Positions 44,572-55,310 of a stretch of 64,000 nucleotides of DNA are shown here, piece by piece. A program made the translations under genes and the position numbers. The stretch is from Schizochytrium sp. TIO01 (taxonomy: Eukaryota; Sar; Bigyra; Thraustochytrida; Thraustochytriidae). The stretch spans positions 5,510,362 to 5,574,361 of the forward strand of contig SMSO01000025.1 of NCBI GenBank assembly GCA_004764695.1, given 5' to 3'. The notes below the pieces were generated by a model. It worked only from the letters and a program-made list of their open reading frames with translations, did no database searches and was not told the origin of the DNA. Numbering within the stretch: the first letter of the stretch is position 1; the number at the start of each line of letters is the position of its first letter.

Positions 44572-47116
44572 AGCGTCTTACGGCTTTGTTTTTTGTTTTT
44601 TTCTGGCGATTTCACCTAAGTTGTCTAATTTGGGACCAAAACCGGAGCAGACCGACTTTGCCATGTGTAGCGAGCGATGGTGACCGCAGATGGATGACAC
44701 GATTTGCTCCTTTCTCATTCTCAACCCCCGCAATGTATGCATGCTCCTGATGATGAATCTGCACACCACATATCCGTGGTGCGTAGCTCAACTCGAGGCT
44801 TTTGATCCCAAGTCTGTCTCTCGACGGTTGCTGCTGCCCGCTTTGGTTGGAGACGCAAGAAAAATTTCAAGCCTGCTTACTGGCTGGGATTTTTCTTTCT
44901 TTTCTTTTTTACACTATTCGCGTCTCGTTCTTTCTTTTTTTCCGATTTTTATAACCAAAGGCACCACTGCTCGCCCAGTCTCGCGCGCACTCCCCCCACC
45001 TCCTCGTGCACCCGATCAACCAAACAAACAACCCTTTTTGTGTGTTCTGCCGTCCTCTCGGCCAGATACATAGATGGATGATAGATGGATGGGCCCGTCA
45101 GTGTCGTCGTCGGCCCATCAAACGAATCATCCATCCCACTTCGCCAAGAGAAGATCTCAGTCAGTTCCTCTCTTTCGTTCAAATGCCGCCCATGAAGCGG
45201 CAAAACCTTCGTCACAGCAGCACCTGAAGAACTCGATTCGTACCATAATCTCCTCCGAATGCTCTGTGGCGGCAGGCCAGCAGAGGCCCGCAAGTGGCAT
45301 CGTCGATAACGTTCATCAACGGAGGGACCGAATCCACCACCCCTGGGCCCGCTCGCTCAGGAAGCCCTCATTCACATTCACTCACTCATCGATGAACCAA
45401 TCCCAACAACAACAACAACTCGAAGGCCCCATGGAGGGAGGGGATGGAAGGAAGAAAAAAAGGACAGCAAATACTCTCACGAATGGGCGTCCGCGCTGTT
45501 GTGATTGATCTCGTCTTCCATCTCTTTTCTCGATGGGATTTCTGGTTCCCACCTTCCCGCACTAGCCCTCCCTCTCTCCTTCCCTATCAAGGGAGCGAGA
45601 AAAACAGTTTTATTTGCTCGCACGAGGCTCCTCTGTATCTGCAACCTGCAACTGCTGCTGCTGCTGCTACAGTTCGGAGGACCTGGAGAGAGGAAGAAAA
45701 GCCTACTATAGGCGGGGCTGGCAGAATCGTCATGGTCGATGCTCTGCTTTGTTGTTGCCTGCTGTTGCCTGCTACTACTGCAGTACTAGGAGCGCCTTAT
45801 TATTTCACCTCCTTCCTTTCTTGCATTCTTTCTTTTCACCATCATGTTTTTGCGAAACGCCCGTGGAGGCGCGAGGGTTTATGTTTTCCTTCCTGGAATA
45901 CTCTCGAAGGCTCGAGCAAGACGAGCCTCGGAAGCTTCCTGCAGCAATATTTGCCTGTTCGAGCGAGCGTTTGTTCGTCCAGTATACTCTGATTTCCATC
46001 CGCCACTTTGTGGCACGGCGATCAAGGGGAGGAACCGCTCCGGCTGGACAGACAGACATACATACATATATCATTTTGTCAAAAGACATAGCCCTCGATC
46101 GCCACGATTTTCTACATTTACGTACACACGTACATTCATCAATTGCACGCGCATGCGCCGACTCTTTACTTTCTGCCGGCATTTGCACTCGTACTAGACC
46201 CTCGCGACGCCGGCGAGCATGGCCGTCATGACGATGGCCAGCACGCCGGCCGATCTCGAGGATATCAACCTTTCTTTACCCATCCATCTGTCCAGCTAGC
46301 TTGCCAGCCAGCCAGCCAGCTCTACCTTTTACGACCCACCCCTCTGTTTGCGCTCAGCCATTGCAAGCTTCTCGATGTCGCAGCAGTGGCTCGCACGCAA
46401 GTGAGATCTTGTTCGCCAGAGCTCAAGACTGAATTTGCAGCGCTCCGCCGATCGAAAAGGAGCCAAGTTCAACAAAAGCATACGGGGAAATCGGCAGACA
46501 GGAGTGGCAAATTTCTGGGTAGACGGCGGCCAACCGCGTGGAGGCAATGTACATATTCCTGCTCAGCACGATTTTTTTGACTCGCGCAACTCGCCGCCTG
46601 GCACAGCTGAAGAAATACATATCAAGCGATATCGAAGCAGTAACTGTGCAAGCACAAGCACAAGCAAACGTCAGTGCCGGCAAGTTATCGCCGGTAGCTT
46701 GCACAGACCTATCAATCTATCTATACCTTTAGCAAAACCAAAATAGCCTGCCACCGCAATTGATCACTAATCTTGATTCATCTACTCTGTTCTTGTTTGT
46801 TGCTTCTTTCTGTTCTTGATCCCTTTTTGCGATGCGCGGCCACCATCATGATAAGCATCATCTGCACGCAGCAGAGTGTCCAGCCCTGACGAGAAGGCTG
46901 CGCCACTAGAACCAAGACAAGTTGAAAACATGACTTCTTCAGGCAAACAAATCGGGTGGATGGATTCCCCGAGGGCTCTCAAGTGCTCAACAAAAGCCAA
47001 TCAATCCAAGACAGATCAACGGAAACGATCGATTACGATCAGTGCAAGTAAGTAAACCCCCCTCCGCAAGGAATTAAGTAAAAGCCTCTTGAAGAATCCA
47101 GCTGTGCACAGAATGT

Positions 47117-47159
47117 GAAGACGAAGAAGAAGAACAAGAGCAAGAAGAAGAAGAAGAAG
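47117..47159. repeat. (AAG)n imperfect trinucleotide tract
   Basis: About fourteen AAG-like units with two interruptions (aac, agc). Confidence 0.85.
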
Positions 47160-47441
47160 CCCAGTCATTCACTATTAATGTCGCCGCAAAGCTGTGAAGA
47201 AGAAAACATTTGCACAATAACAAAACGAGCCGACCTTGTCGAGGAAAACAGCGTCGTCGCCGCCGTCCGCCTGCCGAGCGAGCGAGGACCCAATCTCCCG
47301 CAGGCCGAGATCTGCAAAAGGAGCCTCGGCGGCGTCCCTGCGGCCTGTCCTGAACGAACTGGAGGCAATGGTGCTTCTGCTTCTCGGCGACTCTTCTGTG
47401 CTCACTTCCTGAGTACACACCCACAGAAGGCAGGAAGAAAG

Positions 47442-47541
47442 AAACAATCAAACAATCAAACAATCAAACAATCAAAGAGCGCGGACTTCTTCTTCTTCTT
47501 CTTTCTCACTCACTCACTCACTCACTCACTCACTCACTCAC
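47442..47541. repeat. (AATCAAAC)n, (CTT)n and (CTCA)n repeats
   Basis: Three arrays lie within 100 bp: the same 8-bp unit as at 26712-26768 (47442-47475), a CTT run (47486-47502) and about nine CTCA units (47505-47541). Confidence 0.9.
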
Positions 47542-49689
47542 GTAATTGACGGACAGGGCTCATTAGAGCGAGCTCTGTGCGATGCGCGACGAATGCCATC
47601 GCTGCGAACGAAGGTTGGTTGGTTAGTGCAAGCAACGCGCTCGAGCAAGGCGTTTGGTCTCGTTCGTTTTGCAACAACGAGAGAAAACACGCGCGGGAGC
47701 CAAAGTGGAACGAATAATGGGAGGGGAAACCTGCGAATCAAAATGATCGATTCGAGTGCATCGAAGCCGTCGTCGTCCTCGAAAGCGTAGCTAAGCAGGC
47801 TTCCTGTAGGTAGCGAGCTTCCTGCAGTTGGTTAGCTTCCTTCAGAGAGGAAGCCCTGCCTGCATGCTCACAAACTAGTTGGAAGCGGCCCGGCCACACA
47901 TGCTTTCTGTGCAAGCTTTGGAAGCTTTGGAAGCTTCGAAAGCTTTTTGAGCTTTGCGAATCGAAATCAAAGCCAATCGATCAATCAGTCGAGTTCATCC
48001 TTGTTTTTTTAATTATTTTAATTATTATTATTAATGGAAAGGCGAATGTGCATCGTTTGACGAGCCAGACGATTGGACGGTAAGGTGGGCTGGTTTGGGG
48101 CCGAAACAGCGCTCGTGAGGCAGAAGAAGAACGAAGCGACGGCGTCTCGAGATGGTCTTGAGCTCCCTCGTATGAGACATGGAGGGATGGAGGGAGGGCT
48201 GCTGTTTTGTTTGGTTTTTGTTTTTGTTTTCAGGGATGAAACGAAAGAGGAGAGGACTTGAAAAGAGTTTTTATTATTGTCGACTTTTAGTTTTTTGTAA
48301 AAAAGAGGGGAAAGAATGAAAAGTCGATCTTTGGGTTTTACTTTTAATTGGATAAAGCTTTAAGTCTTAAAAGTCTTAAAGAAAACAAAAACATTTTGTT
48401 ACAAAACATTATGCTTTTGTAAAATTGTCGCATTCACATTTACAATCTAACTTAACACCCCCATTCAAAATTATTCTGGTTTGGTGGGTTAGTTTCTTGA
48501 ACTTTGATTTTTATTCAATGAAGAATTGCGAGCACTGGCCAGCGCTTTGGCGAACCTATCTCTAGAGATTTTGAATCAAAGGGGAGGGAGGAATGCTGGA
48601 AGGACCGAATGTAGACGTCACACTGTATCATGAACAACTAATAAATTGTGGCATATGCAGCAAGGTTTTGAACAGACTTATACAAATGCTGAAGGGGGTC
48701 GCACGTGCAGAAAACGAAATTATTCACCATATTACTTTTTATTTCCGCATGTATGCATTGATTCATTACCTTCAATATATTTATGCAAACTCGCCTCTAT
48801 TGATTTACAAAGAATGTTGCTGGCATGCCATGCATGCATACATACATATATGCCGCGGCTCTCTTGCAAAGTGTTCTCCCTCCTCTTTCTGCTTCTGAGA
48901 AAGAGCACCTGCCGACCTAGGCATTGAAGCCTCCTTGTGCGAAACCTGGAGAGCCTGTTTGTTTGCACGTCCATCCTCAGCTAGAAATTTTGCAACGTCT
49001 CTTGCTCCACGTTTGGTCGCGAGTAGAACGCCTCGAACCAGCCATTGCACCTGCAACAAATATCAGCAGCCGTCAAGAAGAGTGAAGTCGCCCGCCTGTC
49101 TCTACCTGCAGACCAAAAGGACCGGGCATCTCAGGAGGAGGAGGGGCGGAAGCCTTCCCTCCTTCCCTCCTTCCTCCCTTCCTTCCTTCCTTTCGCCACT
49201 TCCATGGTGCGATGAATGGATCAATCATCGATGATCAACACCGCCACAACTAACTTCAACAATATAAAAATAGGTACGGCTACCTTGTGCACTCTCTAGA
49301 GTAGGGGTTCCCAAGTCGCAGACGTCTCCCCTAGGAGCGCAGAGTGCCACCCGAGGCCCCAACAAAGACTCAAGCGAGGTTCCCGAGCTCGAAACCTCCT
49401 TCGCCGCAGCTTCGAATCAACCCCGGCGAGTCTGAACGGCGTAGATTGGTTGTGGAATGTAGCACCAGAGAGCCGAGGAAGCCAACCATTCGTTCCCTTC
49501 CTCGTGGACCCTCAAGTCCTCGCTCTTGAGGCCGATGCCTGAGTCCTCAACGCATTGGCGATAACGAAGACCTCCTCAGCCATGGCTACCGCGCTACTCT
49601 CTACCAGCATCGCGGGAGAACGAACCGCGTCGAAAACGTCGCAGCGGTCGACAGAAGGAACGCCGAGCAGATCAGATCGGGCTGGAGGC

Positions 49690-49717
<28 letters not shown>
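49690..49717. repeat. (CT)n dinucleotide repeat
   Basis: About thirteen CT units. Confidence 0.9.
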
Positions 49718-49720
<3 letters not shown>

Positions 49721-50160
49721 CGCTCTTCTTGCGCAAGCCGAACCGCGAGGTCGAGCTGCATCATCAGCCTGCATGGAAGCGTCCCTGGCCATGGAAGACT
49801 TCTTCGATGTCGAACGGAGAATGAGGAGGTGCGGCGAGAGGCACGCGGAAGCGGGGAGGGGACGAGAGCAGGAGCGAGGCTCCTGAGGAGAAACAGGAGC
49901 AGAGTCAGATGCTCCAGGCCCGGGACCCGAACTGCAGCGCCAAGACTCCCGAGGAGAGGCGGTTTGAGAGCGAAGAAGGAAAGTTGAGAACGCTCAGACT
50001 CTGCAACGATGCAGGCCTGAGTCCACCTACTACCACCCACTGCAGGGCAGGAGGAGAGCGCGCAGCAGCGAAAGAGGAAATGGAGAAGCGCACTCAAGCT
50101 GGTACCGTAGGAGGTGAGCATGCGAGGGAGTGCGTCGCGCGGGGAGCGTAGTTTTGGAAA

Positions 50161-51187
50161 CCCATATGGTGTCAATTGTTGCGAAGGCTTTCCATTTCCT
50201 AAAAGGATCCTTTTATTTAGGGTTTTTGAACTTTGAATCACAAACTTTAAGTTACGATTTGTTCAAAGATAGAGAATTTGAAATTTAAAAAACAAAATGT
50301 TTTCGTATGGACTACTTTAACTAGAACCATCAAATCTACTTTGTTTTAAAAATACATTCTAAAAAATCACTTTTCAATGTAAAAATTAAAAGAAGAACGC
50401 AACGCACACTCTTTTTCACTGTAACTAGATATGATATTATAGATAGAATCATGCGATGGAATGAAAATTAACAAGAAAGGGCGAGCCACCTATAAATCCT
50501 GAATTGCCATGGTACTAATTTTATAGAATAAAAAAGAGAAAAGAAAAGAAAAGGATGATGAAACTCAAGCCAAACAATCAAATGTACTCCGTACATGTAA
50601 CTATATGTTTGATCATGGCTTAAACGCTTCAATTTTTCAAGTCTTTAGTTCATCATCGTTTCCATAGGAGAAGTACAGTTATAAAACTTCGAAACAAGTA
50701 ACTTGTCTCTGTCCTTCTAAAACTCGTTGCTTAGCGAGTCGTATGATATGAGGCAAAGGTTAATAGAACCAATCATTCACAACAAAGAAATAAAGAAATA
50801 ACAGAACACATTCTGCCTGGAGGAAAGGAAATGGAGGAAACAACAGATTAAGTTTGTGGCGATGGCGCGAAATTTATCCCAGCTTTGGTTGCTCTGTGGA
50901 CAACATCACCGTTGAAGGATAGAAAACGGAAACCAAGCATCTAAAAGGTTTTAGAACACACAAAAATTCTGTTGATCAGTAGACAGTGACAATCACATCG
51001 TTCAATGAAAAGGAACACTGTAATGGCTAAAGTTCTGGTGACCTACTTTCAGGAGCCATTATCAAAATCATAGGTACCATGTACAAACAAACAAAACAAA
51101 CAAATAACAAACTAGAATTGGTTCTTTTAAATGAAAGTAGCTCATAAGCTACCGGAGACTTGTTCGTCTCTGTTGCTAACAGAATGT
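50161..51187. other. AT-rich stretch downstream of the Crinkler-like gene
   Basis: No supported gene and no long tandem repeat. The right part is presumably the 3' untranslated region of the minus-strand gene that ends at 51188. Confidence 0.55.
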
Positions 51188-53215
51188 TTAGACAAGCTCG
51201 TTGCTCTCTGCATGTGACTCTGTATTGTTGACCCTTGACAAAGTTCGGAAATCGTGCGCAGAATCAATGTTAAATATGCACGCAAGATCGTCAAACTCTT
51301 CTTCGCGGAGGGAGTCGCTACGAGACCTCTCGCTGTTCTGCAGGTCGATAAATTTCACATTGCTAGCACTATCCACAACAATATTGCGCAACGCCACGTC
51401 TCCATGAATGAAGCCAGCCGCATGAATCTTCTCCAGACACAAAGCAGCCTTCCAGTAAAGTTTCCGCACGCCACCGTGCTCTTTGCGTTTACGTGGCTGC
51501 ATCTCACTCATTGATGTACCACACTGCTCTGTCGCAAAGACTGCCAAGTTGAGCATCTCATCGATACCACAAGCTGTAACCCGCGGAATGGCGTCACCCT
51601 GCAGCATGTGCAGTGCTGCGTAGACTTCACCTTCACCCTCAAGTGTATATCTAGCATCATGCGGTGCGTAAGTCGTCTTAACGAAGCTAGAGACGCCGTT
51701 AATCATGATATCTGGATATGCCATGGCTTCATCCTCCAATATAGTTCGCATATTGGAAGTCTCCATGTTAGGTCCCAATCGAAATACAGCCTTAACCGTA
51801 GGATCTCTCGGTGCTCCATGATTTCTAGATTCGCTTGTCCCATTGGAGTTGCCATCCTCCCCTGTACCGCTAGCACTGGCACTATATTGGGGAGGATCTT
51901 CTCTTATATCTGTTGTGACCTCGATTTCGCCATGTATAATCTTATTGATGCGAATATCTGTTAGTGGGCTCGAGTCCCTTAGCCAATCAAAGTCTTTGAA
52001 ACGAGACACTTGGTGATCTTTGAGCGCATGGTAGAGAAAGACGAGCCACGCTTGGCCAAGAGACCAGTTGCCTGGATTTGTATGACCTATACCATCGTCT
52101 CTATTTGAGTAGAAAGCTTCGCTCACTTCGACAGTCCGTGGGTTTCTATGTCGACGAAAAAAGTATGTCTTTAAACCATTCGTCAATGCACCGAATTTGT
52201 TATCTTTGGACATCATGTAAAGACACAGCTCGGCAATGGGACTTTCCACGACACGTTGGTCATCGTCTTTGGAACCCTGCGCAGCGGAAGACTGAATAGA
52301 GCCTGGTACAGCATTTTGAATTGCTGTTTCGAATTTCTTGAATCTATCAGGGTTTGCCTCTCTGGCAACTTCTTGGTTGTTGGGTGCCCACTTCTTACTG
52401 TAATATTCATCAATCAGTTTAATAGGATCGTCATCAAACGTTGCAGGTGTCTTACACTCGACGACGGTCATGAATGCATCTTTTTTTAGCTTGATTCGTG
52501 CCTCTTGCAGACTTTCGAGCTCTGCTCTTTTGGTATCTGTCAATCCAGACTCGCCTGAACAGGTCTTGCATAATTCTTCGATTCTATTAAAGAGTTCACA
52601 ATCCTCGGCCCCATCCATGACAATGATTTGTACATCGGCGTTTCGATGGAAAGTAAACCCTGTAAAATTGATGAACGTTTCCCATTTTGTATCGATAATA
52701 TTCGCTGGTTTCGCTGTTACAACATTCGTTAGAATCTTTTGCGTCTGAAGTTCTGTAACATATGTCAAAACTTTTAGCAAGTAATTCCGGACTTCTGATA
52801 CTGGGAAACAGTCGTAAGAGTGAAATGGTGGATTATAACAATCATTAAGAAACATTTCCCTCTTTTCTGAAAATAGTTCAACTGCAGCTTTAGAATCTGC
52901 TTCCCCACACATATCCCACCTTTCTGCGTAGAGTGGCATGAAGTAGTCCGGTACTTCTAAAGTTTCTTTCGTGAAACTTTGCGACGAAGAAAACTTTGTA
53001 CGCTTGGGTTCCCCGCCTTCTGCAGAACCTTCGGCAGCAGACTGGCTCATAGCCGCCCGCTTTGATCCACTATTGTGTAATTCAGGATCTGTATTTTCTC
53101 TGTTAGGCTCTTCGCCATGTCTCCGATTTTGAGATGACCGTGAAAAAGTGCGCCAGACCTTTGGTGGATCTGGAGCGAAGTGATTCCAGATGGTTGCTGT
53201 TCTTTCGAAATCCAT
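51188..53215 (-). CDS. Crinkler-like protein: PD-(D/E)xK nuclease-like domain plus atypical kinase domain
   Basis: 675 aa from the first ATG (53215) to TAA; a TTG four codons earlier is not a credible start. Residues 30-80 are charged and Ser-rich with two basic clusters (SKRAAM, EPKRTKF) that could be nuclear signals. A nuclease-like region spans about 120-270: strand FTGFTFHRNADVQIIVMDG with Asp194/Asp201, then AFMTVVECKTP with the E-x-K-type motif at 253-255. A kinase-like C-terminus shows HGDVALRN (604-611, catalytic Asp606) and FIDL in place of DFG (Asp624). Only about 50 residues follow, so the C-lobe is very short, and no glycine loop or beta-3 lysine can be assigned. This order of nuclease then kinase is known from Crinkler-type eukaryotic effectors and related mobile-element proteins. 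Whether it is a host gene, an effector or a selfish element is unknown. Confidence 0.6.
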   Translation of the reverse strand: MDFERTATIWNHFAPDPPKVWRTFSRSSQNRRHGEEPNRENTDPELHNSGSKRAAMSQSAAEGSAEGGEPKRTKFSSSQSFTKETLEVPDYFMPLYAERWDMCGEADSKAAVELFSEKREMFLNDCYNPPFHSYDCFPVSEVRNYLLKVLTYVTELQTQKILTNVVTAKPANIIDTKWETFINFTGFTFHRNADVQIIVMDGAEDCELFNRIEELCKTCSGESGLTDTKRAELESLQEARIKLKKDAFMTVVECKTPATFDDDPIKLIDEYYSKKWAPNNQEVAREANPDRFKKFETAIQNAVPGSIQSSAAQGSKDDDQRVVESPIAELCLYMMSKDNKFGALTNGLKTYFFRRHRNPRTVEVSEAFYSNRDDGIGHTNPGNWSLGQAWLVFLYHALKDHQVSRFKDFDWLRDSSPLTDIRINKIIHGEIEVTTDIREDPPQYSASASGTGEDGNSNGTSESRNHGAPRDPTVKAVFRLGPNMETSNMRTILEDEAMAYPDIMINGVSSFVKTTYAPHDARYTLEGEGEVYAALHMLQGDAIPRVTACGIDEMLNLAVFATEQCGTSMSEMQPRKRKEHGGVRKLYWKAALCLEKIHAAGFIHGDVALRNIVVDSASNVKFIDLQNSERSRSDSLREEEFDDLACIFNIDSAHDFRTLSRVNNTESHAESNELV

Positions 53216-53293
53216 AATATGATTCAATAGTTCTCTTCCAAGCTTTCTGTTTTCATGTAAACTTTTTCCCCGGAAGGAGACGACCTGCTCTCA

Positions 53294-53458
53294 TTAACTT
53301 GGAAATGCATTATAAAGCTCTCCCCTAACCTCGGCGTTTTTAGAGACCTTTACCATACGTTTGTCGTCGTAAACGAGAGCGATGAGCTGCTCTGGAGTCA
53401 TTGCACTTACAGCTTCAACTGTGAGTGAAGCAGCACTGGAAGACGAAGAGGGCATCAT
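53294..53458 (-). CDS. Short upstream ORF in the same frame as the Crinkler-like gene
   Basis: 54 codons from ATG-ATG (53458) to TAA, directly followed by TGA. The frame is the same as that of the nuclease-kinase gene, and after the double stop it stays open to that gene's ATG. The peptide is Ser/Ala-rich and then reads like ordinary protein (MTPEQLIALVYDDKRMVKV). The frame is also open for about 70 codons upstream of the first ATG, through a poly-Lys run. It may be the first exon of the larger gene: a GT...AG stretch of 45 nt (53285-53329) spans both stops and keeps frame. Alternatively it is an upstream ORF or a nonsense-broken N-terminus. Confidence 0.4.
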   Translation of the reverse strand: MMPSSSSSAASLTVEAVSAMTPEQLIALVYDDKRMVKVSKNAEVRGELYNAFPS

Positions 53459-55310
53459 GGCTCTTACTGCTGGTATGAGAGCAGATACAGCGTAGCGGAT
53501 TGCTGATTGCCCGTCTCCTCTAGCAGCACTACTGTTCCGTCTTTGGTTATCGTGTTGATTCTGCCTTAGGTAAAGTGTTTCGAGTTTGCTTTTTTTTTTT
53601 TTTAAAGGAGTGGCGAGAACTAAAAAAACAATATATGGTACTTGATTGTTGGCTTTGTTGAAGTGAAGTTATGTAGAAGATTGATAACTCGCTTTAGCCA
53701 ACATAACTTAAGCAGCACTAGGCCTACTATTTGCAAAAAGGTCAAACAGGTGTCTTTACACCTATTGAAAAGGGTACTCCTATTGAAAAGTGTACACCTA
53801 TTAAAAAGGGTACACCTACGTAAAGGGTACACCTATTGAAAAGGGTACACCTATTGAAAAGGGTACCTGAGTATATAACAGCGGGCACTATTAGTATGTT
53901 AATAGAAAGAAACCTAGAATACGCTCTCAAAGCACGACAACTTCAATACTCAAGTTACACCGCGACAAGGAAGAAAGCCATCAAATAGCGTTGTAAGCTT
54001 TGAAAAGAGGGTAAATTTTGTATAGGAATGGAATTGTTTATTCATTCCACAAATATATGTTTTATTCTACTAGCTAGAATTTCAAGGGAGACAATCTATT
54101 TGAGATGAGGTTGGTGTGAGAATTCGGCAAGCACTTTACGAATTTTGGAAAATGTGGTGACAGCTATCTATGCTCGCAGATAGCTATACTTCACATAATG
54201 AAGCCAAGCAGCCTTCAGATTTCCTTGGTAGGGTGCGTTGAAAAGTTGGACAAGGTCAGGTTTTGCATCAGAATACAGCTGGAAATCCTTCAAAAGAAAG
54301 GATAACGCTGAAAATGAGTATAAAGGCAGGTTCCAAATTCTAGAAAATAGATTTAGTAATTTACATTGAATTGCTCATTTAAACAATTAATATTCTTTCT
54401 TTTAGAGTCTCAATAGTACTGACTGCTTTCAACTATAAGATAGAGAAATCAGTTAGCTCTTTGCTCCCAAACTATTTCTTCACTACATCGTGACATGGGT
54501 TTGCCCTGCTAAAAATTACGAACGGCATTCCTAGACACAATCGAGAGAACGATGTAGCTTCCGTATAAAATATTTTCTTTTTATACAGTGAAGAATAGTT
54601 TGTCTTCGGAGATGCTTAGAAGGAAATGAAGAGTCCTAATCAAAGTGAGCGGAAAAAAGAAAAGAAAAAAAGAAAAACAAGAAAGAAGAGAAAATAACAG
54701 AGATTACAGACCTTCAAAGCAAAGGTTCTGTATGGTTTTAGTGAAGGAATGTGCTAAAATATAGTTTTCAAGACTGTTCCGCTGCTTTCAAAGCTTGCAT
54801 CGAACGAGAATATCGAGAACTGCAATAGCGAGCAGCAGCCTGCGGCGCGAAGCCGATTTATTAAGAAACACTGATAATTAAGCGATAATAACACATTGCT
54901 TAAATAACAGACGAGCTCCAGAACATATTATTTTCGTCAGCACAATTTCTGCAACAGCCAAACGCTTGAGGAGAATATGATGAATCAGAGAAACAATAAG
55001 CTTTCTGACTAACTTGCTTTTGAGAAAAGAAAAAGAAAAAAGTGGAGCATTAAGAAAAGGTGTAAACATGCTGCTCTGGATGAAACCAAAGTCAAAAGCC
55101 AAAAGCATGCAGACGCCGTGTCGAAAGAAAGATACGAACACAGGCATATGCTCGTTACGCTTTAACCTATCCATCTCTTTCGTCAAGCAAATTGAAATTT
55201 AATTTGCCGAAAAAGTGCAGTAGAATGGTTTTGCATGGTACGATCAGTGACCAATGTTTGTTTGCAATCCTGAGGGAAATTTGTTTTGTTGAGGGCGCAG
55301 TGCTAGACCT
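53459..55310. other. Intergenic region between the Crinkler-like and tetraspanin genes
   Basis: AT-rich. It holds the 18-bp minisatellite at 53758-53864, a run of 14 T at 53590-53603 and a small inverted repeat (agctatct / agatagct) at 54162-54185. Frames up to 102 codons (54878-55186, minus) show no family features. Confidence 0.55.
53758..53864. repeat. 18-bp minisatellite, six copies
   Basis: Unit acacctattgaaaagggt in six copies: the second and third carry single changes and the fourth is degenerate and 17 bp long. It lies about 300-400 bp upstream of the short ORF and about 540 bp upstream of the main ATG of the minus-strand gene, on its promoter side. Confidence 0.95.

Larger units (their letters stand above)
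44572..50160. other. Microsatellite-rich gene desert, segment 4
   Basis: About 5.6 kb without a supported gene. Frames of 100-205 codons (45.1-46.7 kb, 49.7-50.2 kb) overlap on both strands, lack recognisable motifs and are not called. Tandem repeats are present but shorter than in segment 3. At about 50.15-50.2 kb the composition changes abruptly to AT-rich DNA. Confidence 0.55.

Noticed and set aside
45444-46231. Frames of 182 and 205 codons on plus
   Set aside because: They overlap each other and a minus frame of 127 codons, contain Ala and Cys runs from short repeats, and show no family motif.
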